The notes under the pieces were generated by a model. The model was not told the origin of the DNA and ran no database searches. It worked only from the letters and a program-made list of their open reading frames with translations. The position numbers and the translations under genes are program-made. Positions 8,070-16,174 of a stretch of DNA of 64,000 nt are shown piece after piece. The DNA is from Acinetobacter sp. Ac_5812 (lineage in GTDB: Bacteria; Pseudomonadota; Gammaproteobacteria; Pseudomonadales; Moraxellaceae). Location of the stretch: assembly GCF_013072695.1 (NCBI RefSeq), contig NZ_LXUK01000022.1, positions 803,084 through 867,083 on the forward strand. The letters run 5' to 3'. Every line of letters begins with the position of its first letter. Within the stretch, counting starts at the first letter, position 1.

Positions 8070-9230
8070 ATGAACTCGTTTCAATTTCAAACTGTTCCCA
8101 ACATCATTGCGGGGCTAGGTTCAATACAAGAACTTAAAAATGTTTTAACACAACAAAATTACCATAAAGCATTGATTGTCACCGATGCTGGGATGATACA
8201 GCATCAATTGCATCAGCCTATTTTAGAAATCCTGACTCAGATTGGTCTCGAGTATATTATTTATTCCGATATTCAAGCAGATCCACCAGAACATATCGTA
8301 TTGGAAGCTGTTGATTTTGCGAAACAAGAACAGATTGATGTGATCATCGGCTTTGGTGGCGGCAGTTCAATGGATGTTGCCAAAATCATCGCGCTACTTG
8401 CCCATCCTGAACAACAACAAAACTTAAGTGAAATCTATGGCGTAAACCAAGCCAAAGCACCGCGTTTACCACTGATTCTCATCCCAACCACAGCAGGAAC
8501 AGGTTCAGAAGTCACGCCCATCTCAATTGTCACCACAGGTGCAACCACCAAAATGGGGGTAGTCTCCCCCTTTTTATATGCTGATGTTGCCATTTTAGAT
8601 GCAACTTTTACCCAAGGCTTACCTGCGCATATTACCGCAGCGACAGGCATCGATGCCATGGTGCATGCCATCGAGGCTTATACCTCAAATATCAAAAAGA
8701 ACTTTTATGCCGATATGCTGGCTAAAAACGCATTGAAATTACTCAACCATAATTTAGCCAAAGTCTTGAAAAATGGTGCTGATTTAGAAGCACGCCAAAA
8801 CATGTTGGTGGGTTCCATGTTAGCAGGCCAAGCCTTTGCCAATGCCCCCGTTGGTGCAGTGCATGCGCTCGCCTATCCATTAGGTGGGCATTTTCATCTT
8901 TCGCATGGACATACCAATGCTTTGGTACTGGTTGAAGTTTTAAAATTTAATACGCCCAAAGCCAAACAACACTATGCAGAATTAATGCAATTATTAGACC
9001 CTCGAAGTACGGGCTGTACGGATGGTTTATGTGACCTGTTTATTGACCATATGCAGAATCATTTGGACCAAAGTGGCTTAACCTTGAAGTTAAGCGAACT
9101 CAATATTGCTGAAGCAAAACTACCACAACTCGCCAAGGATGCCATGCTACAAACTAGACTATTACAAAACAACCCAAGAGAAATGACCGAACAAGACGCA
9201 TTACAGATCTATCAGGCGATTTATGCATGA
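8070..9230 (+). CDS. Iron-containing alcohol dehydrogenase
   Basis: A group III (iron-activated) NAD(P)-dependent alcohol dehydrogenase of 386 residues, the usual size. The N-terminal Rossmann-like domain contains IIGFGGGSSMDVAK and the PTTAGTGSEVTP loop. The metal site is formed by the Asp and His of TGIDAMVHAIEAYTS and the His pair in VHALAYPLGGHFHLSHGH. Such enzymes interconvert alcohols and aldehydes or 4-hydroxybutyrate and succinate semialdehyde; the substrate is not evident. The ATG at 8070 has AAGGATG upstream and begins the conserved FQFQTVPNIIAGLGS; an ATG at 8049 has no such site. The next gene overlaps it by 4 bases (ATGA), so the two are translationally coupled. Confidence 0.92.
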   Translation: MNSFQFQTVPNIIAGLGSIQELKNVLTQQNYHKALIVTDAGMIQHQLHQPILEILTQIGLEYIIYSDIQADPPEHIVLEAVDFAKQEQIDVIIGFGGGSSMDVAKIIALLAHPEQQQNLSEIYGVNQAKAPRLPLILIPTTAGTGSEVTPISIVTTGATTKMGVVSPFLYADVAILDATFTQGLPAHITAATGIDAMVHAIEAYTSNIKKNFYADMLAKNALKLLNHNLAKVLKNGADLEARQNMLVGSMLAGQAFANAPVGAVHALAYPLGGHFHLSHGHTNALVLVEVLKFNTPKAKQHYAELMQLLDPRSTGCTDGLCDLFIDHMQNHLDQSGLTLKLSELNIAEAKLPQLAKDAMLQTRLLQNNPREMTEQDALQIYQAIYA

Positions 9231-9661
9231 GCAAACCGACTTTAAAGCAGCGCGAACAATTTAAGTTCTTTTTCCCGATTCAAACCCGTTGGGCCGATAA
9301 CGATATTTATGGACACGTTAATAATGTGACCTACTATAGCTATTTTGATACTGCAGCCAATTCATTACTGATTCAGAAAACAGGTTTCGATATTCATCAC
9401 AGTGAAATTATTGGCTTAGTGGTTGATTCAGCTTGTAGCTTTCAACAGGAACTGTCGTTTCCAGAAGTCGTTGAGGTTGGTGTTGCGATTGGCAAAATTG
9501 GGAATTCATCACTCAGATATGAGCTGGCGATCTTTAAACAAGGTCAGCAGCAAGCCGCTGCTCAAGGGCATTTTGTCCATGTCTTTGTAGACCGAGAAAG
9601 TCGAAAAAGTACCGCTATTCCAGAAGCGATGCGGGACACTCTAAACCACTATTTACTGTAA
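9227..9661 (+). CDS. Acyl-CoA thioesterase, 4HBT hotdog family
   Basis: A 144-residue single hotdog-fold protein. It has the 4-hydroxybenzoyl-CoA-thioesterase-type active-site signature RWADNDIYGHVNNVTYYSYFD, in which the Asp is the catalytic residue and the HVNN turn is typical. The enzyme would hydrolyse acyl- or aroyl-CoA esters in the cytoplasm. It overlaps the alcohol dehydrogenase gene by ATGA, which suggests the pair handles one aldehyde/acid conversion, though the pathway is not shown. It ends 76 bases before the convergent Ter cluster. Confidence 0.88.
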   Translation: MSKPTLKQREQFKFFFPIQTRWADNDIYGHVNNVTYYSYFDTAANSLLIQKTGFDIHHSEIIGLVVDSACSFQQELSFPEVVEVGVAIGKIGNSSLRYELAIFKQGQQQAAAQGHFVHVFVDRESRKSTAIPEAMRDTLNHYLL

Positions 9662-9681
9662 TTTCAGATCGTAGAAATAAA

Positions 9682-9718
9682 CATGCCGCAACATTGTCAT
9701 GAACGATGTTGCGGCATG
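9682..9718 (-). terminator. Hairpin terminator at the end of the Ter cluster
   Basis: A perfect 13-base inverted repeat, CATGCCGCAACAT (9682-9694) with ATGTTGCGGCATG (9706-9718). Read on the minus strand the GC-rich stem is followed by TTTATTTCT. It starts 19 bases after the stop of the last Ter gene, so it is the likely transcription end of the cluster. It may also stop rightward transcription from the thioesterase gene. Confidence 0.65.
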
Positions 9719-9737
9719 CCATGATTAATCTAAATCA

Positions 9738-10319
9738 TTAGATATGTGGTAAAGCATAAGGCACGATATCTTGGAAGGTACGACCATGCACATTTTCACC
9801 AATGGCATGCATTTTCCATGCATCGTTGTGGCGATAAATCTTTGCAATAATCAAACCAGTATGTGCCCCCTGTGAAGACAACTTATAACTTGCAATTTCT
9901 TGATTGCTGGATTGATCCACCAAACGACAGAATGCATTCTCGACTTTTTCAAAAGTCTGTCCACGGAAACTACTTACAGTAAAAACCAAAGATTTTACTT
10001 GTGCAGGAATCTGGTTCAAATTAACACGAATAACTTCATCATCACCATCACCCGCGCCGGTTAAGTTATCGCCTGAATGGTGGATACTGCCATCTTTACT
10101 TTGTAATTGACCAAAGTAAACCACATCCAATACTTGTTTGTTATCATCAAATAAAATAACAGAGGCATCAAGGTCGATATCCCCACCGCCGCCACCAAAG
10201 CCGAAAAAGCCCTTGCTCTTCGCTACATCCCACCCCACACCTAAAAAGATTTGTTGCAAGCTGCTGCCATCTGCTTTTTGCAAGCTGATTTTTTGGCCTT
10301 TTTCTAAATTAATTCCCAT
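9738..10319 (-). CDS. terZ: TerD-family protein, TerZ-like
   Basis: A 193-residue cytoplasmic TerD-domain protein. It opens with INLEKGQKISLQKADG, has a Gly-rich loop with FFGFGGGGGDIDLDAS, and carries the acidic Ca-binding signature GAGDGDDEVIRVNL. The insertion before DIDLDAS and the VENAFCRLVDQ segment resemble TerZ of the enterobacterial terZABCDEF operon more than TerD/TerE. TerD-family proteins bind Ca2+ and are thought to assemble near the membrane under stress; that is known for the family, not shown here. Unlike the plasmid operon, where terZ is first, it is the last gene here, 42 bases after the AIM24 gene. A strong hairpin follows it. Confidence 0.85.
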   Translation of the reverse strand: MGINLEKGQKISLQKADGSSLQQIFLGVGWDVAKSKGFFGFGGGGGDIDLDASVILFDDNKQVLDVVYFGQLQSKDGSIHHSGDNLTGAGDGDDEVIRVNLNQIPAQVKSLVFTVSSFRGQTFEKVENAFCRLVDQSSNQEIASYKLSSQGAHTGLIIAKIYRHNDAWKMHAIGENVHGRTFQDIVPYALPHI

Positions 10320-10361
10320 GTGTTTTTTACTCCTCTGGATAGAACGATAAAAATGATTGTT

Positions 10362-11081
10362 TTAATTTGATTGATTACGGTTTAAGTTTAACTTCGAGGT
10401 TAACCATTGCAGGAAATTGTTGCGATTTCGAGAACAGATTACCACCTTACCTTGACCCGAAAAACGCAATACCATCCCTTCGCCACTGGTCACACTATTG
10501 ACCAAATTGCCAAGAAAACCACTACTCTGTGAAGTAGATACAGATAGATTATAATTTAAGCGTGAATCCCAACAGACCACATGTCCATTATCAATAATGA
10601 CTTCTTTGTTTGGTTCAACCTCAAGCTCAAACAAGGTACCACAGCCAGACACCACCACTTGGCCTTGCCCACTGGTTTCCATCACCAGAAAACCGCCGGT
10701 ATTACCAAAAAATGCACCACCTAGACTGCTATTTAAACGTGCTTTAACCTCAACAGAGTCATGCGCTGCCACGAAAGCCCCGTCACTTAGTAAATACTGC
10801 GTCGCACCGACATCCAGAATCTGCATATCGCCATCCAATGCTGCTGACAATAGACAATCGCCATCTCCACGTACCGCTTCGATATGCTGCTGGAACAACG
10901 ATTCATCATTGGCAAAACGGCGTAATAGAGATTGCATTAAACCACCTTGCAAACGCCCTTTTAATTCCAATGGTGCTTCCATCATCACCATGGCATTACT
11001 TTCACAATAGATTTTATCGCCACGACGCATCGAAACATGTAAGAACGGCTCTGGTGAACCCACTAAACTAAACTGTGCCAT
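10362..11081 (-). CDS. AIM24 family (TIGR00266-type) protein
   Basis: A 239-residue protein of the AIM24/TIGR00266 family: an all-beta, double-psi-like fold with repeated strand pairs such as AQFSLVGSPEPFLHVSM, LKGRLQGGLMQSLLRRF and GFLVMETSGQGQVVVSGCGTLFELEV. The C-terminal part contains GEGMVLRFSGQGKVVICSRN. Members occur in bacteria, archaea and yeast mitochondria, usually with membrane-associated roles, but no bacterial biochemistry is settled. The ATG at 11081 is preceded by AAGGAATAAAGACG. A longer start at 11138 would overlap the preceding gene by 43 bases and adds residues not typical of the family. Its place between terF and terZ makes it part of the Ter system. Confidence 0.85.
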   Translation of the reverse strand: MAQFSLVGSPEPFLHVSMRRGDKIYCESNAMVMMEAPLELKGRLQGGLMQSLLRRFANDESLFQQHIEAVRGDGDCLLSAALDGDMQILDVGATQYLLSDGAFVAAHDSVEVKARLNSSLGGAFFGNTGGFLVMETSGQGQVVVSGCGTLFELEVEPNKEVIIDNGHVVCWDSRLNYNLSVSTSQSSGFLGNLVNSVTSGEGMVLRFSGQGKVVICSRNRNNFLQWLTSKLNLNRNQSN

Positions 11082-11095
11082 CGTCTTTATTCCTT

Positions 11096-12394
11096 TTAAT
11101 TTCTGACAATCTGATGTTGCTTGGCTGCATTTAACCAATCTGGAAATTCTTGCAATAACAATTCATATAGGCGTTCATCAGAAACACTATCAATGCGATC
11201 CAAACTAAAGAAATTACAGTTATCGACAATCCGCCCTGACATTTCATCTAACTTTTCTAGTGCGCCATAATCTCGTCCACCGATCCCGACAAATTGCCAG
11301 AAAATAGGCAGTTTGGCGGCTTGTGATAATATTTTCTGCATTTGTCTACGGCTGCCCACGCCACCATCTGAAATGAATAAAACATAAGTTGGGATTTGAT
11401 CTTTGAACTTTTGGAAATAGTTAATCACAGCTTCAATTGCTGGAATTTCCTCATTATAACGCGCCCCCACTTGCCAATTTTTCCAGCCACGCTGGGTGGT
11501 ATTAATGAAATCATTGACATTGCTGAGGGTTACATCATCCAGTTGTGTGGTTTTGGCTGCAAAAGCCCAGCATTCGAAACTACCATCATCATCAAAATGA
11601 ATGGCCAGTGGCATTAGGCGATTCACCACCTTTTGCACATCACCACGACGATATTGCCCATCCATTGAGCCAGATGCATCTAGAACTAAGGCAACACGTG
11701 CGGTCACGCCCAGTAAATTTCTCTTTTCCAGTTGAACCAATGATTTTTTGGTCAAATCGATAATAGATGCATTGCCCGTTTTTTCGGCTTTTTGCAAAGA
11801 TAATTTTTTCTTTAAATCGATATTCGATTGCGGTGCTGCAGGTGCCGTCTGTTGTGCTGTCGGCTCTTCGGCAACTTCACCACCAAAATGTTGAATTAAG
11901 GCGGCAAGACCGGCATTGAAGCCTTGTCCAATGGCTGCTAAACGCCAAATACTGTCTTTTCGATAAATCTCAATTAGCATGGTGGCACGTTCTTGATCAA
12001 AGATGCTGCCATCTAACTTCAGTTCAGCAATTGGCTGTAACTGCAAGTTAAGAATTTGAATCGTAGCTTGCTGTAATTGAGACATGACATTCTGGCCATC
12101 AATTGCAGCGGTCAAAACCAGATGTTGAATAGTTGCAGGTAGTTTTGCAGAATCAACTAAAAAGCGACTGCATTTATTGTGATTTTCAATCAGACGAACC
12201 GCTTGGCATGGCGTTTCTGGCTGATTATAAAAGGTCATATATCGCTCATCACTTAAACGATACTGTGGATCAAGTCCAAAACTTGCGATATCTAAATCAA
12301 AAGCGGCTTGATATTGAATCTGGATATAAAAAGAGGATTGCCCCTGTAAAACATCAGTTAATTTTATTTTTTGTCCGCGTACTAAATTCAACAT
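11096..12394 (-). CDS. terF: TerF-like protein: TerD domain fused to VWA domain
   Basis: A 432-residue two-domain protein. Residues 1-160 are a divergent TerD-like domain (LVRGQKIKLTDVLQG; FDLDIASFGLD; ATMLIEIYRKDSIWRLAAIGQGF). A Pro/Ala/Gln linker follows, with a segment resembling the TerD N-terminus (DLKKKLSLQKAEKTGNASI). Residues 225-432 are a TerF-type von Willebrand A domain with the metal site DASGSM and SDGGVGSRRQMQ. The same architecture is found in TerF of the plasmid operon. It is expected to bind divalent metal and act as a scaffold linking TerD proteins to partners; that role is inferred. A probable intrinsic terminator lies just upstream, after terE, so this gene and the two after it may be expressed at a lower level. 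Confidence 0.88.
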   Translation of the reverse strand: MLNLVRGQKIKLTDVLQGQSSFYIQIQYQAAFDLDIASFGLDPQYRLSDERYMTFYNQPETPCQAVRLIENHNKCSRFLVDSAKLPATIQHLVLTAAIDGQNVMSQLQQATIQILNLQLQPIAELKLDGSIFDQERATMLIEIYRKDSIWRLAAIGQGFNAGLAALIQHFGGEVAEEPTAQQTAPAAPQSNIDLKKKLSLQKAEKTGNASIIDLTKKSLVQLEKRNLLGVTARVALVLDASGSMDGQYRRGDVQKVVNRLMPLAIHFDDDGSFECWAFAAKTTQLDDVTLSNVNDFINTTQRGWKNWQVGARYNEEIPAIEAVINYFQKFKDQIPTYVLFISDGGVGSRRQMQKILSQAAKLPIFWQFVGIGGRDYGALEKLDEMSGRIVDNCNFFSLDRIDSVSDERLYELLLQEFPDWLNAAKQHQIVRN

Positions 12395-12431
12395 ATCAAG
12401 GAATAACCTATTTTTATCATTTATAAATATC

Positions 12432-12463
12432 GAAAAAGAAGATAGTGCCTAAACACTATCTTC
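12432..12463 (-). terminator. Intrinsic terminator inside the Ter cluster
   Basis: On the minus strand, arms GAAGATAGTG and CACTATCTTC (12438-12463) form a perfect 10-base-pair stem around a 6-base loop, followed at once by TTTTTC (12437-12432). It sits 10 bases after the terE stop and before terF, where it could partly end transcription of the main operon. Confidence 0.65.
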
Positions 12464-12473
12464 CACAGGTATC

Positions 12474-13049
12474 TTAAACAGAAACACCATAAGAAGCCGC
12501 TAATGGCCCTAAGCCACCAGCAAAACCTTGACCGATTGCACGGAATTTCCACTCGCTGCCATGCTTATAAAGTTCACCAAAGATCATTGCAGTTTCAGTG
12601 CTGCTGTCTTCAGACAAGTCATAACGTGCAATTTCAGTACCACCCGCATCGTTACTTACACGAATGTAGGCATTCGCAACTTGACCAAAGTTTTGGTTAC
12701 GGGTTTGACCATCATAAATCGTAACCGCAAAGATCACTTTAGCGACATCAGCAGGTACTTTGCTCAAGTCTACACTTAAAGTTTCGTCATCACCGTCGCC
12801 TTCACCAGTACGGTTGTCACCATTGTGAGCCACTGAACCATCAGATGACTTTAAATTATTAAAGAAAATAAAGTCATTATCAGCACGTACCTTGCCACTT
12901 TCATTAACCAAAAATGCAATTGCATCAAGGTCAAAAGCTGCGCCATCAGTCACACGAGGGTTCCAACCTAAACCTACAGTTGTTTTAGTAATGCCAGGCG
13001 CTTCTTTGGTTAAGCTAACGTTGCCACCTTTGGTTAAACTAATTGCCAT
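12474..13049 (-). CDS. terE: TerD-family protein, TerE-like
   Basis: A 191-residue protein matching the core TerD/TerE family over its full length. It has SLTKGGNVSLTKEAPG, TDGAAFDLDAIAFLV, the Ca-binding loop GEGDGDDETLSVDL, NFGQVANAYIRV, and the C-terminal AMIFGELYKHGSEWKFRA followed by IGQGF. The KEAPG segment and FGELYKHGSEW are closer to E. coli TerE than TerD, hence the symbol, though the paralogs are hard to separate by eye. Family members are cytoplasmic or membrane-peripheral Ca2+ binders needed for tellurite, phage and colicin resistance phenotypes on plasmids. It lies between terC and terF, as in the plasmid order C-D-E-F. Confidence 0.9.
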   Translation of the reverse strand: MAISLTKGGNVSLTKEAPGITKTTVGLGWNPRVTDGAAFDLDAIAFLVNESGKVRADNDFIFFNNLKSSDGSVAHNGDNRTGEGDGDDETLSVDLSKVPADVAKVIFAVTIYDGQTRNQNFGQVANAYIRVSNDAGGTEIARYDLSEDSSTETAMIFGELYKHGSEWKFRAIGQGFAGGLGPLAASYGVSV

Positions 13050-13136
13050 TTGAGTTTCTCCTTATTAAATTTCAACTCATTGTTTATTTCATTTGGATCA
13101 TGGACATCATATAAATGATGTATTCATCCATTTTTA

Positions 13137-14207
13137 TCAAGCTTGTGTTTGTTGTTTACTGTAAGCAATCGAAGATAATACAGCCCAGATGATGAATGCA
13201 ATACCAATCAAGCCTGTTACAACTTCAGGTACATGCCCACCAGTTCCGGTATAAAGCATAATTGCAGCTAAAGCACCAATCGCATAATGTGCGCCATGCT
13301 CTAGATAGATAAATGCTTCTAATGTGCCTTTCTCAACTAAATAAATCGTCATAGAACGGACAAACATGGCACCAATTGCCAGACCAAGCATAATCACAAC
13401 CACATCACTTGTGATCGCAAATGCACCAATCACGCCATCAAAGCTGAACGACGCATCTAATACTTCGAGGTAAAGGAAACCACCAATACCAGCTTTGACA
13501 ATATTACTTGAAGTACCAGTAACCGGTTTTTCATCAGCTTCATCATCTTCGCTGCTGCCTTCAAGCAAATGACCCAGTACCTGTACACCGATATAAACCA
13601 CGATGCCCCAGATCCCCGCAACAATCACGATCAGTTTCTGTTGCTCAGGCACAAAAGCAGCCATGGTCAATAAAGCAATCAGTGAGACAAATACTGACAT
13701 CGCTGGGATGTTTGCTAGATTCGATAAATGGGTTTCCAACCAATGGAACCAGTGCGTATCTTTACCATCATCAAACAAGAAGTTTAAGAACACCAACAGC
13801 AGGAACATCCCACCAAAGGCTGCAATCTCAGCATGGTGTGCAAGTAACTTTTCTGAATAAGTTTTTGGATCATTCAGTGCCAGTTTCGCAACCTCAATCA
13901 TTCCCATGTCAGCAGTAACACCAACAATCAACAATGGGAAGATTAAACGCATACCAAATACAGCAACTAAAATACCGACAGTCAGGAACAGTTTTTTCCA
14001 GAACTCATCCCAGTTTCTTAACACTGAAGCATTAACAACAGCATTATCAAAAGACAGGGACACTTCCATGACAGCCAGTACAGTCGTAATCAACAATACT
14101 TTGAGCATCATCGCAAAACCAGCATTTGGGCCATGGGTAAAGCCCCACCATGCTGATAATCCTAGACAGATTACGGTAAAAATAATTGAGAAACGAAAAT
14201 GTTTCAT
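13137..14207 (-). CDS. terC: TerC integral membrane protein
   Basis: A 356-residue polytopic inner-membrane protein, near the size of plasmid TerC (346). About nine hydrophobic helices are seen. The two conserved TerC motifs are present: VMEVSLSFDNAVVNASVLRN in an early helix and LEVLDASFSFDGVIGAFAIT in the second half, each with an acidic residue buried in the membrane, as in metal transporters. An acidic cytoplasmic loop (EGSSEDDEADEKPVT) separates the halves. TerC is taken as the membrane hub to which TerD/TerB proteins bind, and relatives export Mn2+. It is flanked by terD and terE. No TerB gene is adjacent, which is unusual. Confidence 0.95.
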   Translation of the reverse strand: MKHFRFSIIFTVICLGLSAWWGFTHGPNAGFAMMLKVLLITTVLAVMEVSLSFDNAVVNASVLRNWDEFWKKLFLTVGILVAVFGMRLIFPLLIVGVTADMGMIEVAKLALNDPKTYSEKLLAHHAEIAAFGGMFLLLVFLNFLFDDGKDTHWFHWLETHLSNLANIPAMSVFVSLIALLTMAAFVPEQQKLIVIVAGIWGIVVYIGVQVLGHLLEGSSEDDEADEKPVTGTSSNIVKAGIGGFLYLEVLDASFSFDGVIGAFAITSDVVVIMLGLAIGAMFVRSMTIYLVEKGTLEAFIYLEHGAHYAIGALAAIMLYTGTGGHVPEVVTGLIGIAFIIWAVLSSIAYSKQQTQA

Positions 14208-14266
14208 TGTTTTCCTTTTCTAAACAGCTTTAAGCTATTCATCATTTATGTGTTGAAATGAGAACC

Positions 14267-14845
14267 TTAGCCGACCTGAATACCATATTGTTGGCACATT
14301 GCAGCGAGTCCACCAGAATAGCCTTGACCAACAGCCTTAAATTTCCACTCACCATTGTGACGATAGACTTCACCAAACACCATGGCAGTTTCAGTCGAAT
14401 AATCTTCAGCTAAATCAAAACGAACCACTTCAACATTGGTATCCTGATTCACAATACGAATAAAAGCGTTGGCAATCTGACCAAAATTTTGACCGCGTGC
14501 TTGCGCATCATGAATCGTTACGGTAATCGCAATTTTTTCAAGTTCAGGTGAAACTTTTGACAGGTCAACCAATAAGGTTTCATCATCACCGTCACCTTGA
14601 CCAGAACGGTTGTCACCCGTATGTTCTACTGAACCATCTTGAGATCTCAGTTGGTTGTAGAAAATAAAGTCGTGATCACCACGAACCTTGCCTGATGCAG
14701 TTAATAAGAATGCACTTGCATCCAAGTCAAATGCTGCGCCGTCAGTTGCACGTTCATCCCAACCCAATCCAATTAAAATTCGTACTAAATTTGGATCTGT
14801 TTTACTTAGGGACAAATTTCCACCTTTATTTAAACTAATTGCCAT
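14267..14845 (-). CDS. terD: TerD tellurium-resistance family protein
   Basis: A 192-residue TerD protein, complete. Key parts: SLNKGGNLSLSKTDPN, TDGAAFDLDASAFLLTASGKVRGDHDFIFY (residues about 35-64), Ca-binding acidic loop GQGDGDDETLLVDL, TVTIHDAQARGQNFGQIAN, and FGEVYRHNGEWKFKAVGQGY. HDAQAR and the HNGEWKF ending are features of E. coli TerD. Two Ca2+ ions per domain are known for TerD structures, bound by the DLDAS Asp residues and the GDGDDE loop, both intact here. It lies between terA and terC, where plasmid operons carry terB. Confidence 0.92.
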   Translation of the reverse strand: MAISLNKGGNLSLSKTDPNLVRILIGLGWDERATDGAAFDLDASAFLLTASGKVRGDHDFIFYNQLRSQDGSVEHTGDNRSGQGDGDDETLLVDLSKVSPELEKIAITVTIHDAQARGQNFGQIANAFIRIVNQDTNVEVVRFDLAEDYSTETAMVFGEVYRHNGEWKFKAVGQGYSGGLAAMCQQYGIQVG

Positions 14846-14949
14846 TTTGTTTTTTCTCCTCGTTTGAACACTTTAAATTCAATGGTCTAAATAATTTATA
14901 CATAGATATCGAAATTCTTCTTATCTAATGTTTAACTTAAATATCAATT

Positions 14950-16149
14950 TTATTTACTACCTGCAACCCAGCGCAGACCAAAACCAAAGGCTTGATCCAG
15001 CTCACGATGTCCAGGCACATAGCGCACATGACGTTGTACTTGAATACTACCGCCTTGATTGACTAACTCAACAATTCCACACATCCCTAAAGGTTGCCCT
15101 TCAGTTAAACGGATTTCAATCGGTGGTTGATCTGGAACATATATCGTGACCACAGCATCTGTTTCAGCCCAGTTCGGCACACCTTCATAAATAAAGGCAA
15201 ACAACACCACACGGCGAATCTGCGACCAGTGCTGTCCATTAATCCGAAGCCACTCACCCTCTGTCAATGCACCAGTCCGGTCATCGGCAGAAAGCTGGAT
15301 AAAGGGGAAACCGTTAAAATCACCAAATCGATCACCTAAAGCCTGAATCACCGATTTGCGACCATCTTGCATCTCGAACAGACAACCCAAATCCAAATCA
15401 ATACCTTGATTTTGGTTAAGCAGCTTTTTAAAGAAGCCTCCTGCTTGTGCCTGCTGAGTCCGTTGGTTCCAATTCAGATTAATTTTGATCTCACCAAAAC
15501 CATGCGCCTGTTTTTGTAAATTAATCTGGCTATTGCGTTTATCTAAAGTAATTTTGCTTAAATTAATTTTAGGCTGAGGTACCGGCGCTGGTACAGGTTG
15601 AGGCACAGGCTCAGGCGTTGTTGCTTGACCACTAATTTCTACCCCAAAATGTTCGGCTAGCGGTTGTAAACCACCATTAAAACCCTGATTGACAAAGCGG
15701 AATTTCCACTGGTCTTTATGACGATAAACTTCGGCCAAAATCAATGCTTTTTCAGTCTTTTCAGCACTTTTTACTGTTGCAGTTGCCGTGAGCTGTCCAT
15801 TTTCCCATAATTCAATCTGAATATCTTGAATCGCATTGATTGCACCTTGCCCATCAATCGTTGCACACATCGCAAGCTTGCTGATATCCGCATCGAATAA
15901 TTGAGTGTTCAGATTAAATTGAGCGATATACGGTGCTTTTGTGGTTGCCTCGACTAATTCCACACTGCGGTTCGGCGTCTGCTTTTGCCCATAAAAGATC
16001 ATGTCCGCATCACCACGAACCTTCGCCTGAGCATTTAAGACATAGGCAGTGACATCTAAACCGATATCAGCCGCTAATGTGGTTTTAATTTTCACTTGGC
16101 ACTGTGACTGGCTCAATGCCAAATTGGCTCCTGTAATGAGTTGTTGCAT
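14950..16149 (-). CDS. terA: TerA-like protein with two TerD domains
   Basis: A 399-residue cytoplasmic protein close to the length of plasmid TerA (385). The first TerD-like domain (1-170) has CQVKIKTTLAADIGLDVTAY, SVELVEATTKAPY and ALILAEVYRHKDQWKFRFVNQGF. A Pro-rich linker (PEPVPQPVPAPVPQP) follows. The second domain begins at about 205 (HGFGEIKINLNWNQRTQ), carries GIDLDLGCLFEM and DDRTGALTEGEWLRING, and ends with LVNQGGSIQVQRHVRYVPG. The acidic Ca loop is degenerate in both domains, so Ca binding may be reduced. It starts the classic ter block (A-D-C-E-F here) and follows the CitE-like gene by 25 bases. Confidence 0.9.
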   Translation of the reverse strand: MQQLITGANLALSQSQCQVKIKTTLAADIGLDVTAYVLNAQAKVRGDADMIFYGQKQTPNRSVELVEATTKAPYIAQFNLNTQLFDADISKLAMCATIDGQGAINAIQDIQIELWENGQLTATATVKSAEKTEKALILAEVYRHKDQWKFRFVNQGFNGGLQPLAEHFGVEISGQATTPEPVPQPVPAPVPQPKINLSKITLDKRNSQINLQKQAHGFGEIKINLNWNQRTQQAQAGGFFKKLLNQNQGIDLDLGCLFEMQDGRKSVIQALGDRFGDFNGFPFIQLSADDRTGALTEGEWLRINGQHWSQIRRVVLFAFIYEGVPNWAETDAVVTIYVPDQPPIEIRLTEGQPLGMCGIVELVNQGGSIQVQRHVRYVPGHRELDQAFGFGLRWVAGSK

Positions 16150-16174
16150 CGATTATTCCTATATTTTTTGATTT

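Noticed and set aside
13104..13121. Hairpin ACATCAT/ATGATGT between terC and terE as a terminator
   Set aside because: Only 7 weak base pairs and no T tract on the coding strand.
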